DNA from: Streptomyces sp. CB01373 | GTDB lineage: Bacteria; Actinomycetota; Actinomycetes; Streptomycetales; Streptomycetaceae | Direction: 5' to 3' | NCBI RefSeq assembly: GCF_002803075.1 | Contig: NZ_NNBK01000012.1 | Location: 248,001-312,000 of the forward strand | DNA length: 64,000 bases | Shown here: piece after piece, positions 28,107-37,405 of the stretch | Position numbering within the stretch: the first letter of the stretch is position 1 | How the letters are laid out: every line of letters begins with the position of its first letter | Translations under genes and position numbers: made by a program | The notes under the pieces: model-generated | Seen by the model: only the letters and a program-made list of their open reading frames with translations | What the model was told of the DNA's origin: nothing | The model's database searches: none

Positions 28107-28175
28107 GGTTCGTGCGCGCCAGGACGGACGCGCCGGGACGCCCGCGCGCGCGAGGAGTCCAGCACGCCGAGCAGC

Positions 28176-28211
28176 CCCGTACACGCGAGGAGACCCGTAC
28201 ACGCGAGGAGA
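28176..28211. repeat. tandem 18-bp repeat, two copies
   Basis: The unit CCCGTACACGCGAGGAGA occurs twice head to tail (28176-28193, 28194-28211), followed by CCGTCCCG. It is intergenic, between the ferredoxin remnant and the 3' end of the cobalamin-binding gene. A role is not evident; slippage duplication is likely. Confidence 0.8.
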
Positions 28212-28222
28212 CCGTCCCGTCG

Positions 28223-29143
28223 TCACCGGCCGGGGAACGGCCGGGCCTCCGCCAGCGTGACCGGGTCGCCGGCCGGCACGCCGTGCAGGACCTGGGCGAG
28301 TACCTCCGCGCCGCGCACCACCCGGGGCCCCGGCCGGTTGAAGTGGGACGGGCCGTCCAGCACCCAGACGCGACCGGACCGTACCGCGGGCAGATCCGTC
28401 CAGCCGGGCAGCCCGCTGAGCAACGAGGCTTCCCGCAGGGTGCGTTCGGGAGGAAAGCCGCACGGCAGGACCAGGATCACGTCCGGCTGCGCGGCGCTTA
28501 CCGCCTCCCAGGTCACCGGCTTGGTGTGCTCGCCGGGGGCGGCAAGGAGCGGCTCGCCCCCGGCGGTGGTGATCTGCTCGGGCACCCAGTGCCCGGCGGG
28601 CCACAGTGGGTCGAGCCACTCGATCGCCACCACCCGGGGCCGGCCGAGTCCGGCGACCGCGCCGCGGACCCGGTCGAGGCGGTCTCGCAACTCGGCCCGG
28701 CGCCGGCGCGCGCGCTCACCCACGCCGAGCAGGTCGCCGACGGTGACCAGGCAGTCCAGTACGTCGTCGAGCGTGCGCGGCTCCAGGCTGAGGACCCGGG
28801 TGCCGGCGTCGAGCAGCCGTACGGTCCGGCTGACCCTCTCGTACGACACCGCGCACACGTCGCACAGGTCCTGGGTGAGCACCACGTCGGGCCGCAGAGC
28901 GGCCAGGGCCTCGGTGTCCAGCGTGTACAGCGACGAACCGGAGTGCGCCGACCCGCCGACGGCGTCGGAGATCTCCCGGCTGGTGAGCGCGTCCTGGTCC
29001 AGGTCCGCCCCGGTCACCACGGGCACGGAGGCGACCTCGCGCGGCGGCCAGTCGCACTCGTGGGTGCGGCCGGCCAACTGATCCGAAAGGCCGAGTTCGG
29101 CGACGATGTCGGTCGCGGCGGGCAGCAGGGAGACGATGCGCAT
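28223..29143 (-). CDS. cobalamin-binding protein (BtuF-like, helical-backbone metal receptor)
   Basis: 306 aa of the periplasmic-binding-protein III fold: MRIVSLLPAATDIVAELGL, HECDWP, VVLTQDLCDVCAVS and the helical backbone VLDCLVTVGDLLGVG. There is no signal peptide or lipobox, unlike BtuF, so it is probably cytoplasmic. This signal-less form is common in Streptomyces and its function is unclear. No BtuCD transporter is adjacent, but the cobalamin riboswitch 2.4 kb away supports a corrinoid link. It is on the opposite strand from the disrupted ferredoxin. Confidence 0.8.
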   Translation of the reverse strand: MRIVSLLPAATDIVAELGLSDQLAGRTHECDWPPREVASVPVVTGADLDQDALTSREISDAVGGSAHSGSSLYTLDTEALAALRPDVVLTQDLCDVCAVSYERVSRTVRLLDAGTRVLSLEPRTLDDVLDCLVTVGDLLGVGERARRRRAELRDRLDRVRGAVAGLGRPRVVAIEWLDPLWPAGHWVPEQITTAGGEPLLAAPGEHTKPVTWEAVSAAQPDVILVLPCGFPPERTLREASLLSGLPGWTDLPAVRSGRVWVLDGPSHFNRPGPRVVRGAEVLAQVLHGVPAGDPVTLAEARPFPGR

Positions 29144-29204
29144 ACGTTGACTGTAGGAGCCCCCGGGAACAGTCGTTTTCCGGCGCCCGTCGTATGTGGT
29201 GCGA

Positions 29205-29477
29205 TCGCCCCAGTGGATCTACCAGCAGGCCGCCCGCGCACTCGGCGCGGGGGACCGCCAAGCCCCGTACCCGTGCGCCATGGCGAAGCAGTTCGCCATC
29301 GACGCCGGGTACTCGGTCGTTGACCGGGCGCTCCAACTGCACGGCGGCTACGGCTACCTCAGCGAGTACGGCATTGAGAAGATCGTCCGTGACCTGTGCG
29401 TCCACCAGATCCTGGAAGGAACCAACGAGATCATGCGTGTCATCGTGGCCCGCGGCCTGACGGAGGCGGTGGGATGA
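29205..29477 (+). pseudogene. acyl-CoA dehydrogenase, C-terminal fragment
   Basis: About 90 codons match the last quarter of an acyl-CoA dehydrogenase: AMAKQFAIDAGYSVVDRALQLHGGYGY and LEGTNEIMRVIVARGL. The catalytic and FAD-binding N-terminal 280 or so residues are missing and no upstream part is found. The stop overlaps the next gene's start, the normal valine-degradation operon order (isobutyryl-CoA dehydrogenase, then hydrolase). It cannot be active alone. Confidence 0.88.
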
Positions 29478-30550
29478 CCGCCACCGAGGAACCCGTCCTG
29501 TTCCACACCGCCGGACGGGCCGCCCACATCACCCTCAACCGGCCCAGGGCCCTCAACGCCCTCACCCATGAGATGGTGCGCCGTATCGACGAGGCACTGA
29601 CGGACTGGGAACACGACCCGGCCGTGGAGACCGTCGTCATCACCGGCGCGGGGGAGCGCGGCCTGTGCGCGGGCGGTGACATCCGCGCCATTCACGACGA
29701 CGCCCGCGACGGGAACGGCACCGCCTCGGCCGCCTTCTGGCGCGATGAGTACCACCTCAACGCCCGTATCGCCCGCTACCCGAAGCCGTACGTCGCCGTC
29801 ATGGACGGCATCGTCATGGGCGGCGGCGTCGGCGTCTCCGCGCACGGCAGCGTCCGTGTCGTCACCGAGCGTTCGCGGATCGCGATGCCCGAGACCGGTA
29901 TCGGCTTCGTCCCCGACGTGGGCGGCACCCATCTGCTGGCCCTCGCCCCCGGGGAACTGGGCACCCATCTCGCGCTGACCGGTGCGCAGATCGGCGCCGG
30001 CGACGCCCTGCTCTGCGGGCTCGCCGACCACTACGTCCCGTCGGCGTTCCTGCCGGCGCTCATCGACGACCTCGCCGTCAGTCCCGTGTGGGAGGTGCTG
30101 GCGCGCCATGTCCGGCCCGTGCCGCAAGGGGAGTTGGCGGGGCGGCGGGAGTGGATCGACTCCTGCTATGCCGCGCGGACGGTCGAGGACATCGTGGGCC
30201 GGCTGCTCGACCACGGTGAGCCCGCCGCCAAGGAGGCGGCGCAAACCCTGCTCACCAAGTCACCGACCGCGCTGAAGGTGACCCTCACCGCCCTGCGCCG
30301 CGCCCGCCCTCTCGGATCGCTGGAGACGGTCCTCGAGCAGGAGTACCGCGTCTCCTGTGCCGCCCTGAGCAGCCCCGACCTGGTGGAGGGCATCCGCGCC
30401 CAGGTCATCGACAAGGACCGCGACCCGCGCTGGTCCCCCGGGACCCTCGCCGAGGTGACCGACGCCGACGTAGGCCGCTTCTTCGCCCCACTCGGCGACC
30501 GTGAACTGGGCCTCGCCAACCCCGACAACACCGCGGAGGTGGCCTGGTGA
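29474..30550 (+). CDS. 3-hydroxyisobutyryl-CoA hydrolase
   Basis: 358 aa, the usual length of this crotonase subfamily. Markers are GLCAGGDIRAIHDDARDG and MDGIVMGGGVGVSAHG (oxyanion hole), and AMPETGIGFVPDVGGTHLLA carrying the catalytic acids. It cleaves 3-hydroxyisobutyryl-CoA in valine breakdown. The ATG overlaps the dehydrogenase stop. Its stop overlaps the next gene's apparent start, which is itself the middle of a broken gene. With both neighbours truncated, the valine pathway is probably not functional from this locus. Confidence 0.9.
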   Translation: MTATEEPVLFHTAGRAAHITLNRPRALNALTHEMVRRIDEALTDWEHDPAVETVVITGAGERGLCAGGDIRAIHDDARDGNGTASAAFWRDEYHLNARIARYPKPYVAVMDGIVMGGGVGVSAHGSVRVVTERSRIAMPETGIGFVPDVGGTHLLALAPGELGTHLALTGAQIGAGDALLCGLADHYVPSAFLPALIDDLAVSPVWEVLARHVRPVPQGELAGRREWIDSCYAARTVEDIVGRLLDHGEPAAKEAAQTLLTKSPTALKVTLTALRRARPLGSLETVLEQEYRVSCAALSSPDLVEGIRAQVIDKDRDPRWSPGTLAEVTDADVGRFFAPLGDRELGLANPDNTAEVAW

Positions 30551-31023
30551 GCGCCGGCTACGCCCTCGGCGGCGGCTGCGAGCCGGCCATGCTCTGCGAC
30601 ATCCTGCTCGCCGCGGACACGGCCGTCTTCGGACAGCCCGAGATCAAGCTCGGGGTGATCCCCGGCATCGGCGGCTCGCAGCGCCTGACCCGCGCGGTCG
30701 GCAAGGCCAAGGCCATGGAACTGTGCCTGACCGGGCGCACCATGGACGCGGCGGAGGCGGAGCGCGCCGGGCCGGTCTCCCGCGTGGTCCCCGCCGACGA
30801 CCTGCTCGGCGAGGCACTGGCCGTCGCCGAGACCGTCGCCGCCATGTCGCTGCCGGTGGCGATGATGGCGAAGGAGGCGGTCGGGCGGGCCTTCGAGACC
30901 TCGCTCGCGGAAGGCGTCCGCTTCGAACGGCGGCTGTTCCACGCGGTGTTCGCGACGGCCGACCAGAAGGAGGGCATGAGCGCCTTCGTGGACAGACGGA
31001 CACCGCAGTTCGGCCACCGCTGA
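30547..31023 (+). pseudogene. enoyl-CoA hydratase lacking its N-terminal third
   Basis: 158 codons begin abruptly within the conserved helix SAGYALGGGCEPAMLCDILL and continue normally through FGQPEIKLGVIPGIGGSQRL to FATADQKEGMSAFVDRR. About 95 N-terminal residues, with the first oxyanion-hole strand, are absent. The GTG at 30547 overlaps the previous stop, so a short protein could be made. Codon 30547 lies where the family reads V-S-G-Y, showing that the fusion point is inside the gene. Confidence 0.8.
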
Positions 31024-31304
31024 CCACTCACGGGCCCGTGGGGCGGCCGTTCGTCCGGTGCGCCGGCGAGCCGTGGCCAGTGCCGCGGCAGGCAACGTTC
31101 GCCCCGTCGCGACGCCCGGCACGCTCCCCCCGAGCTCTTCGAGCAGGGGGGACCCCCAGAGCACGCACCGGACGCCGCTCCTTCACGGGCAAACGCTGCC
31201 AGCCGCGGCACTGGTGCCGCGGCAAGCAACTGATCGCCGGCCGACGGCAGATCGGCGGCCGCGGCGCCCGGGAAGGTGTCGCCCGTGGTCCGTCGGCCAC
31301 GGGC

Positions 31305-32582
31305 TCAGGCCGGTGCCGGGCAGCCGTCGTCCGCCACCGGCACCTCCTCGTCCTCGCCGGGGCGGAGCACCTGTGCCGAATCGAGCAGGGCCTCGACCAC
31401 CTCCTCCAGGTCGAGGCGCTTCTCGACCGAGCGCAGGTGCGGCAGGCGCGCGCCGGTGCTGACGCGGGGAGGGGCGAGGAGGCTGCAGCAGTCCTCGTCG
31501 GGCAGGACCGAGATGTCGGCGGTGCCGATGGACCGGGCCTCGTCGATGATCTCCTGCTTCTCCCGGCCGATCAGTGGACGCAGTACGGGCAGCGCCGCCG
31601 CCTCGTCCACCGCGACCAGGTTGGCCAGCGTCTGACTGGCGACCTGCCCGAGGCTGTCGCCGGTCACCAGCGCCTGGGCGCCGATACGGCCGGCCAGCGC
31701 GGAGGCGGTGCGCACCATCAGCCGGCGCTGGGCGACCACCTGGAGCCGCCCGGCCCCCGCCACGGCGAGCTGCTTCTGCGCCTTGCCGAGCGCGACGACG
31801 TGCAGGGTTCCGGGCGGCTGGTAGCGGTTCAGCTCACGGGCCAGGGCGTACGCCTTGTACACGGACGAGGGGTTCGTGTAGGGAGCGCCGTTGAAGTGCA
31901 CGAAGTCGCACGCCAGTCCGCGCCGCATGGCTCGGTGGGCGGCGACGGGGGAGTCGTAGCCGCCGGAGAGCAGGACCAGGGCCCGCCCGCTGGTCCCGAC
32001 GGGCAGTCCGCTCAGACCGGGGAGGCGTTCGCAGGAGAGGTACGTCTCCCTGCGGTCGATCACGACGTTCAGCGTCACGTCGGGCGTGGTGAGGTCGACC
32101 TTCAGCGGGGGCACGGCATCGAGCACGCGGGACCCCAGTAGCACTTCCATCCGGGAGGAGGTCAGCGGGAACTGCTTGTCCCACCGCCGCACCCGCACGG
32201 CGAAGCGGAGTCCCCGGCGCTCACCGCTCACGGCACGCAGGGCGTCGATCGCCGACGCCGTGATGTCGTCGAGGGCGCTGGGCACCCGTACGGCGGGCTC
32301 GACGGAGTTGAAGCCGACGACTCGCCGGGCCCGTTCCACCAGGGCCTCGACGGGCACCTGCCCGCCCAGCACGGTCACGTTGTGCGCGGTTTTGATCCAG
32401 GTCGAGCCGCCGACACCGTGCAGCGCGACGCGCAGGTTGTCCTGAAGCCGCTCGGTGAAGCGGTGGCGGTTGCGGCCCTTGAGGAAGACCTCGCCGTGCT
32501 TGAGCAGCACGCACGGGCCGTGGGGGACGGGGGCGGCATCGGAGGAGGCCCGGGGAGCGGGTATGCGGGGATCGTCGGACAT
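31305..32582 (-). CDS. thiI: tRNA uracil 4-sulfurtransferase ThiI
   Basis: 425 aa. An N-terminal ferredoxin-like/THUMP part (KHGEVFLKGRNRHRFTERL to about residue 165) is followed by the PP-loop ATPase domain (VLLSGGYDSPVAAH, about 203) and a GDSLGQVASQTLANL loop. It adenylates U8 of tRNA for sulfur transfer. The C-terminal rhodanese domain of enterobacterial ThiI is absent, as is usual in actinobacteria. A CC pair in EDCCSLLAPP is present near residue 362. Confidence 0.92.
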   Translation of the reverse strand: MSDDPRIPAPRASSDAAPVPHGPCVLLKHGEVFLKGRNRHRFTERLQDNLRVALHGVGGSTWIKTAHNVTVLGGQVPVEALVERARRVVGFNSVEPAVRVPSALDDITASAIDALRAVSGERRGLRFAVRVRRWDKQFPLTSSRMEVLLGSRVLDAVPPLKVDLTTPDVTLNVVIDRRETYLSCERLPGLSGLPVGTSGRALVLLSGGYDSPVAAHRAMRRGLACDFVHFNGAPYTNPSSVYKAYALARELNRYQPPGTLHVVALGKAQKQLAVAGAGRLQVVAQRRLMVRTASALAGRIGAQALVTGDSLGQVASQTLANLVAVDEAAALPVLRPLIGREKQEIIDEARSIGTADISVLPDEDCCSLLAPPRVSTGARLPHLRSVEKRLDLEEVVEALLDSAQVLRPGEDEEVPVADDGCPAPA

Positions 32583-32676
32583 GTGAGTGAGCCTCTCAGA
32601 AGCCCCGGTCGTCGTCGCAGGTGCCCTCCGTGCCGCCGGGAGGGGCTAGAGCCGGGTGGCCGGTTTCCGCGCGTTA

Positions 32677-33372
32677 TCACGTCGTGGCGGCGAGTTCGAC
32701 GAGGTGACGGGCTGTTCCCGCAGGGTCGACGATCTGATGGAGGTGGGCCCCGGGCAGGTGGGCCACACGCCAGCCGCGTTCGTGTGCCTCGGCGGCGAGT
32801 TCGACGTACGGAGGGCCGAACAGCAAGTAGGAGCAGGGGTGGTCGTCCCAGCCGTCGGGGATCGGGACGTGCTGCTCGTAGTAGGACAGCGGCAGGGCGG
32901 GCTGCTCCTCCACGACCGTCCGCCGCATTTCGGGATCGGGGAACATGGGCGCGACGTCTGCTTCGTCCCACCAGTCGGTCCAGCGCGGCAGCGTGCCGTC
33001 CACGGCCATCGGGCGGAGGAATTCCACCAACTCGGATGAGGCGACGGGGGTTTGCCCGCGGCGGGCCGGTAGCGCGGCGTCCACGAAGATGGAACCGGTC
33101 ACCGGACGGTCGAGGCCCGAGCGGATCGCCGGCACGAACAACCCGGCGTTGCTGTGTGCCACCAGCACGACGGGACTGTCGGCCGGGACCTGCCGCAGGT
33201 CGTCGCGGACGGCACTGACCGTACGAGGCCAGAAGGGCGGACCGCCGACGCCGACGTGCAGCAGGGACGGCACGCGTACCTGGTGTCCCGCCGCTGTCAG
33301 GCGTTCGGCCACAGGGTGCCAGGTCGAGGGGCCCACGGACGGACTGTGCACGAGAACGAAGATCGGCTGCAT
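32677..33372 (-). CDS. alpha/beta hydrolase
   Basis: 231 aa. FVLVHSPSVGPSTWHPVAERL is the N-terminal strand and oxyanion loop, VVLVAHSNAGLFVPAI carries the nucleophile Ser in HSNAG, and the C-terminal HLPGAHLHQIVDP provides the His. It resembles small esterase-like hydrolases of antibiotic producers. It lies downstream of a TetR gene on the same strand (116 bp), so co-regulation is possible. No good ribosome site was found before the ATG at 33372. Confidence 0.8.
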   Translation of the reverse strand: MQPIFVLVHSPSVGPSTWHPVAERLTAAGHQVRVPSLLHVGVGGPPFWPRTVSAVRDDLRQVPADSPVVLVAHSNAGLFVPAIRSGLDRPVTGSIFVDAALPARRGQTPVASSELVEFLRPMAVDGTLPRWTDWWDEADVAPMFPDPEMRRTVVEEQPALPLSYYEQHVPIPDGWDDHPCSYLLFGPPYVELAAEAHERGWRVAHLPGAHLHQIVDPAGTARHLVELAATT

Positions 33373-33488
33373 GTGACGAGCGTGTCGGCCGTGGCGTGGG
33401 AGGCGCCACCGTCTTGGCCGACAGCAGAAGTACGACTGCAGCAGGAAGTACGACTCCTGCAAGGCGTCGAAACGGCCCTTGGCGTCGT

Positions 33489-34133
33489 TCACTTCGGCGG
33501 GGCGACTCCCGCCAGGCCGTGGCGCAACAGGGCGAAGGCGTGGTCGGCGTCGGCCACCGCTTCGGGGTGGACCTCGTCCGCGGACCGGCCGGCGACGATG
33601 CGCTGCCAGTTCACCGACGCCAGGATGCGCTCCGTGGCGATCACCTGGCCGGCCAGCAGGGCCGCCGTGATCTCGCGGCCCGTGTCGAGCGCGTCGACCA
33701 GGGTCCGGGCCAGCGCCTCCTCGGCCTGGGCCAGGTACTGGCCGACGCGTGCCACAAGGCTCGGCGTGGAGTAGACGAGGCTGTGGAAGGCCAGGACGCC
33801 CTCGTCGTCGTTGAGTCCCGTGATGGGATCCCGCGCCGCCAGCCCGTTCAGGAAGTGCTGGTGCAGGGCGTCGATCGCGGACGTTCCCGGCGGTCGCTCC
33901 GCCACGACGGTGCTGCTCACCGTCTGGTGGTCGGCGAACCGGTGGACTACCAGGTCTTCCTTGGTCGGGAAGTACTTGAACAACGTGGGTTTGGAGACCT
34001 CGGCCGCGGCCGCGATGTCGACGACCGAGACCTGGTCGAACCCGTGCTCCAGGAAGAGCGTGATCGCCGTGTCGGAGATCGTCTCCCGCGTTCGCTGCTT
34101 CTTGCGCTCCCGCAAGCCCATCGGCGCGTTCAC
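33489..34133 (-). CDS. TetR family transcriptional regulator
   Basis: 214 aa with a classical HTH (TRETISDTAITLFLEHGFDQVSVVDIAAAAEVSKPTLFKYF, shown here only as position about 15-55) and an all-helical ligand domain. GTG start at 34133. Its upstream region has an AT-rich stretch around 34150-34172 containing GAATTAACTCGGTCAATAT, a possible own operator. A 14-bp tandem repeat (34175-34202) runs into the helD stop codon. Its regulated gene is probably the adjacent hydrolase. Confidence 0.88.
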   Translation of the reverse strand: MNAPMGLRERKKQRTRETISDTAITLFLEHGFDQVSVVDIAAAAEVSKPTLFKYFPTKEDLVVHRFADHQTVSSTVVAERPPGTSAIDALHQHFLNGLAARDPITGLNDDEGVLAFHSLVYSTPSLVARVGQYLAQAEEALARTLVDALDTGREITAALLAGQVIATERILASVNWQRIVAGRSADEVHPEAVADADHAFALLRHGLAGVAPPK

Positions 34134-34201
34134 CAGGCCATTCGAGTACGTGAATTAACTCGGTCAATATATCTCAGCCCGCGACCGTCAGCCCGCGACC
34201 G

Positions 34202-36289
34202 TCAGCCGGCGAGCGGCTCCGGCAGCGGACGGGCGTGCAGGACGTCGAGCCGGGACACCGCCCGCGTCACCACGACGTACAGCCGGTGCAGGCCGCGCGG
34301 CTCGGACTCGACGATCGCGGCCGGTTCCACCACGACGACATGGTCGTACTCGAGGCCCTTGACGACCGTCGCGGGCAGCACGCTCACCCGGGCGGCCGTG
34401 CCGATCTCCTCCGCGGTCGCCGTCTCGATGCCCGCCTGGAGCAGGGCCGCCGTGGTGGCGGCCACCGCGTCGTCGGCGGCGATGACGGCGACCGACCCTT
34501 CGCGTTCGAGAGCCGCGCGGACGGCGGACACGGTGGCGGCCGACGTGTCGTCGACCGCGCTGACCGTCAACTCGCCGTCGCGGCGCAGCGAGCGGGCCGG
34601 CGGCACGTCGACGCCGAGGTCGGCCACCAGCCGGTTGGCCAGTTCCATGACGGCGGCGGGGACCCGGAAACCGGTGGTCAGCGGGACGACCGTGGCCTGC
34701 GCCTTGCCCAGGTGCGTGAGCTGCTCCCGCCAGGTCCGCGCCGACCAGGGCGCGGTGGCCTGTGCCAGGTCGCCCAGCACCGTGATCGAGCCGAAGGCGC
34801 TGCGCCGGGCGATCGCCCGGCACTGCATCGGCGACAGGTCCTGGGCCTCGTCCACGACCACGTGACCGAAGCCCTCGGGACGTTCGACGAGCCCGGCGAC
34901 CTCGTCCAGCAGCAGCATGTCCTCGGCCGACCAGGGGGCACTCTTCTCCGACCTCGGCGGCTTGGCCCACAGCAGGGCCGCCTGCTCCGCGGCGTCGAAC
35001 ACGCCGTCCGCCGCGGCCTCCATCACTGCCGGGTCACTCAGCAGCGTGGCCACCACCTCCTCCGGGCGCGCCACCGGCCACGCGGCCTCCAGGACCGCGG
35101 CGACCGGCTTCGAACGGCCGATCTTCCGGGCCCAGGTGACGCTCTTCGGACCGGCCCGCCGCTCGGCCTGCTGCTGGATCAGCGTCACCACCCGCGAGCG
35201 CACGTGCTCGCGGCCGACCGCATAGGGCACCCCCATGGCCCGCACCTCGTCTATGACCCGGGCCAGTTCGCCCGAATCGACCCGCCAGCGGTACGAGCCG
35301 TCGGTGACCGCGATGGACTCCTCGGGATGCCGGACACGGGCGTACAGGGCCCGCTCCAGGACCGTGGCCATCCGGTTGCTGTGCTTGAGGGCGCTGACAT
35401 CATCCGTGTCCACCCGCCGGACCGGGTGCCGGATGACCACGTCCTCCACCGTGAGCTGGGCGATGTCGATCTCGCCGAGCGAAGGCAGCACCTCCGAGAT
35501 ATAGCGTAGGAAGGTCCGGTTCGGCCCGATGATCAGCAGACCGCTGCGCTGCAGCCGCTGGGGGAACGTGTAGAGGAGGTACGCGGCGCGGTGCAGGCCG
35601 ACGGCGGTCTTTCCGCTGCCCGGCGCGCCCTGGACGCAGACCGATTCGGTCAGCTCGCTGCGGACGAGATCGTCCTGTTCAGGCTGGATGGTGGCGACGA
35701 TGTCGCGCATCGGGCCGAGGCGGGGTCGCTCGATCTCGGCGGCGACGATCGCGCTCGCCGTGTCGCCGTCATCGCGGGCGTGGTCGAGGTGTTCGTCCTC
35801 CAGCCCGGTGAGGTCCTCCGGGGCGCCGTGGCTCCAGGGCGCCCAGCCGAAGCGCCGCCGCACCGCGACTCCGCGCGGCTCCAGGGCGCTCGCCTGGTAG
35901 TAGGTGCGGGAGACCGGAGCACGCCAGTCGATCACCAGCGGCGGTGCGGACGGGTGTTCCGAGACCCGCCTGCGGCCGACGTAGTACCGCTGCCGCCGGT
36001 GGTCGCCCGCCTCTTCGGAGTCCTCGAAGTCGAGCCGGCCGAAGAACAGCGGGCTGTCGGGTTCCTCCGCCATCCGCCGTGCACGGGTGCGCAGGTAACG
36101 TCCGAGCGCCTCGGCGCTCGCGCCGTCGCCGGACACGTCCTCGCCCGCGACGACCTGGTACTGGGCATCGTCCACCTGACGGGTCATCGCCTCGTGGCAC
36201 ACCGCGACGTACGCACGCTCCAGGGCCAGCTCGTCGTCGAGTCCGACGGCCTCCTGGGCGCCGTACGCGTCCTGGACGTGTGACGTCAT
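34202..36289 (-). CDS. HelD-like RNA polymerase-recycling helicase / UvrD-family ATPase
   Basis: 695 aa. The superfamily 1 motifs are split as in actinobacterial HelD: Walker A in VCVQGAPGSGKTAVGLHRAAY (position about 224), motif II as VVDEAQDLSPMQCRAI, motif III GDLAQATAP and a late VVVTRAVSRL. The N-terminal coiled region and the FFGRLDF...RRYYVGRRRV segment match the HelD family, which frees RNA polymerase from DNA and can confer rifampicin tolerance. No rifamycin-associated element is seen upstream, unlike Streptomyces helD2-type genes. AAAGG precedes the ATG. Confidence 0.88.
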   Translation of the reverse strand: MTSHVQDAYGAQEAVGLDDELALERAYVAVCHEAMTRQVDDAQYQVVAGEDVSGDGASAEALGRYLRTRARRMAEEPDSPLFFGRLDFEDSEEAGDHRRQRYYVGRRRVSEHPSAPPLVIDWRAPVSRTYYQASALEPRGVAVRRRFGWAPWSHGAPEDLTGLEDEHLDHARDDGDTASAIVAAEIERPRLGPMRDIVATIQPEQDDLVRSELTESVCVQGAPGSGKTAVGLHRAAYLLYTFPQRLQRSGLLIIGPNRTFLRYISEVLPSLGEIDIAQLTVEDVVIRHPVRRVDTDDVSALKHSNRMATVLERALYARVRHPEESIAVTDGSYRWRVDSGELARVIDEVRAMGVPYAVGREHVRSRVVTLIQQQAERRAGPKSVTWARKIGRSKPVAAVLEAAWPVARPEEVVATLLSDPAVMEAAADGVFDAAEQAALLWAKPPRSEKSAPWSAEDMLLLDEVAGLVERPEGFGHVVVDEAQDLSPMQCRAIARRSAFGSITVLGDLAQATAPWSARTWREQLTHLGKAQATVVPLTTGFRVPAAVMELANRLVADLGVDVPPARSLRRDGELTVSAVDDTSAATVSAVRAALEREGSVAVIAADDAVAATTAALLQAGIETATAEEIGTAARVSVLPATVVKGLEYDHVVVVEPAAIVESEPRGLHRLYVVVTRAVSRLDVLHARPLPEPLAG

Positions 36290-36669
36290 CGATCGAGACC
36301 TTTCCGAAGTGCCGGTCCTGCGCGCCGCCCGGCAGGGCCGGACGGCGATCTCTGCGTCACAGCATAACTGAACCGGGTTAATAGATTGGCTTAGTCACGT
36401 TATTGGCGGCCGCCGCTCGATCAACCGACGCAACGACCAGGGGCCCTGTGTCGGACTGCGGGGCGAGCCGAGGCGTGTGGTGGCCCTGCATCTGCTCGGA
36501 GAAAACCGAGTTGGTCACCAGGTGACACTGGCGGGCGATCCCGGCCGCGCGGCCGATGCCCCGTTGTGTTCCGGGGATGAGTATCCCTACTCGTGTAGGT
36601 GGCGACGGGAGCGATACACGATCGGGGTGGACACCTTGGGCCCGGGAGGGCGAAGCTTTCGGAGGATTT
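36290..36669. other. 380-bp divergent intergenic region
   Basis: It separates helD and a lipoprotein gene. An imperfect dyad, TAACTGAACCGGGTTA, lies at about 36365-36380 close to the helD side, with AT-rich TAATAGATTGGC beside it, and may be a promoter/operator. The remaining sequence shows no convincing gene. GGAGG at 36661-36665 is the ribosome site of the next gene. Confidence 0.5.
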
Positions 36670-37401
36670 ATGCAGTTGCGTCGCTTTCGCTGGATGTCCT
36701 GTGCGTTGGGCGCCGCCGTCATGTTCCTCTTCTCCGCATGCGGTTCCGGGGCCACAAGTCCCAAGGAACTGCGCAGGCTTGCCGGGAGCAGTGAGGCGGT
36801 CGGAGCTCGTGAGAGGACGGAGGGGCGTCTTCGGGGTGTGGTGCGCGCGTACGCCGACCGGACTCCACTGACCCTCGGCCTGGTGGAGGTGCGGGACAAT
36901 TGCAAGGGAGGCGCGGCGAAAGAGTGGTTCTTCCAGGACGGCGACGACGCCGTCAAGATCAACTGCTCCGTGAGCGTGACCGCCTACTACGGCGCTGATC
37001 CTCACCGGATGGGCGACGTCCTGGAAGGCATTCTGTCCGAAGGCGACAACGCGCAGAGTCTTGTCCCATTCGGTCATGGCGACTACCGCAGAAAGCTCGT
37101 CAGCTACTACCGGGGGCACGAGTCCAATCCTCTGGGCGCGCAGGCGCCAGAGCCGGCCGAGCTGTCGGACCGGGATCAGACGCTGAGTTGGGATTCCGTG
37201 CGGGACAAGAGCCCGGGCCGGGTGATCGGAGAGCCGGAGGAGTGGCTTCTGCCCCAGGATCCTCCGGTGAGCCGGTATCTGCGCGAGCCGGAGGCAGCAA
37301 CGGTCGCAGGCATCCGTGACCGGTATGGAATGATGTTTCGTCTCGAACTCCACGCCGGCTACTACAGGATGTTCAAGGACGAGAAGACGAAGAACCTTTG
37401 A
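36670..37401 (+). CDS. putative lipoprotein, function unknown
   Basis: 243 aa. A basic start (MQLRRFRW), a hydrophobic helix and the lipobox FSAC predict a surface lipoprotein with its lipidated Cys at about residue 25. The mature part has two Cys residues (NCKGG and INCSV) about 25 apart and no recognised motif. The strong GGAGG site fixes the ATG at 36670. No family is recognised. Confidence 0.7.
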   Translation: MQLRRFRWMSCALGAAVMFLFSACGSGATSPKELRRLAGSSEAVGARERTEGRLRGVVRAYADRTPLTLGLVEVRDNCKGGAAKEWFFQDGDDAVKINCSVSVTAYYGADPHRMGDVLEGILSEGDNAQSLVPFGHGDYRRKLVSYYRGHESNPLGAQAPEPAELSDRDQTLSWDSVRDKSPGRVIGEPEEWLLPQDPPVSRYLREPEAATVAGIRDRYGMMFRLELHAGYYRMFKDEKTKNL

Positions 37402-37405
37402 GCAG

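Noticed and set aside
36290..36420. Rifamycin-associated element before the HelD-like gene
   Set aside because: The expected GGGGCTTGCGGCAAGGCCCC-like inverted repeat is absent.
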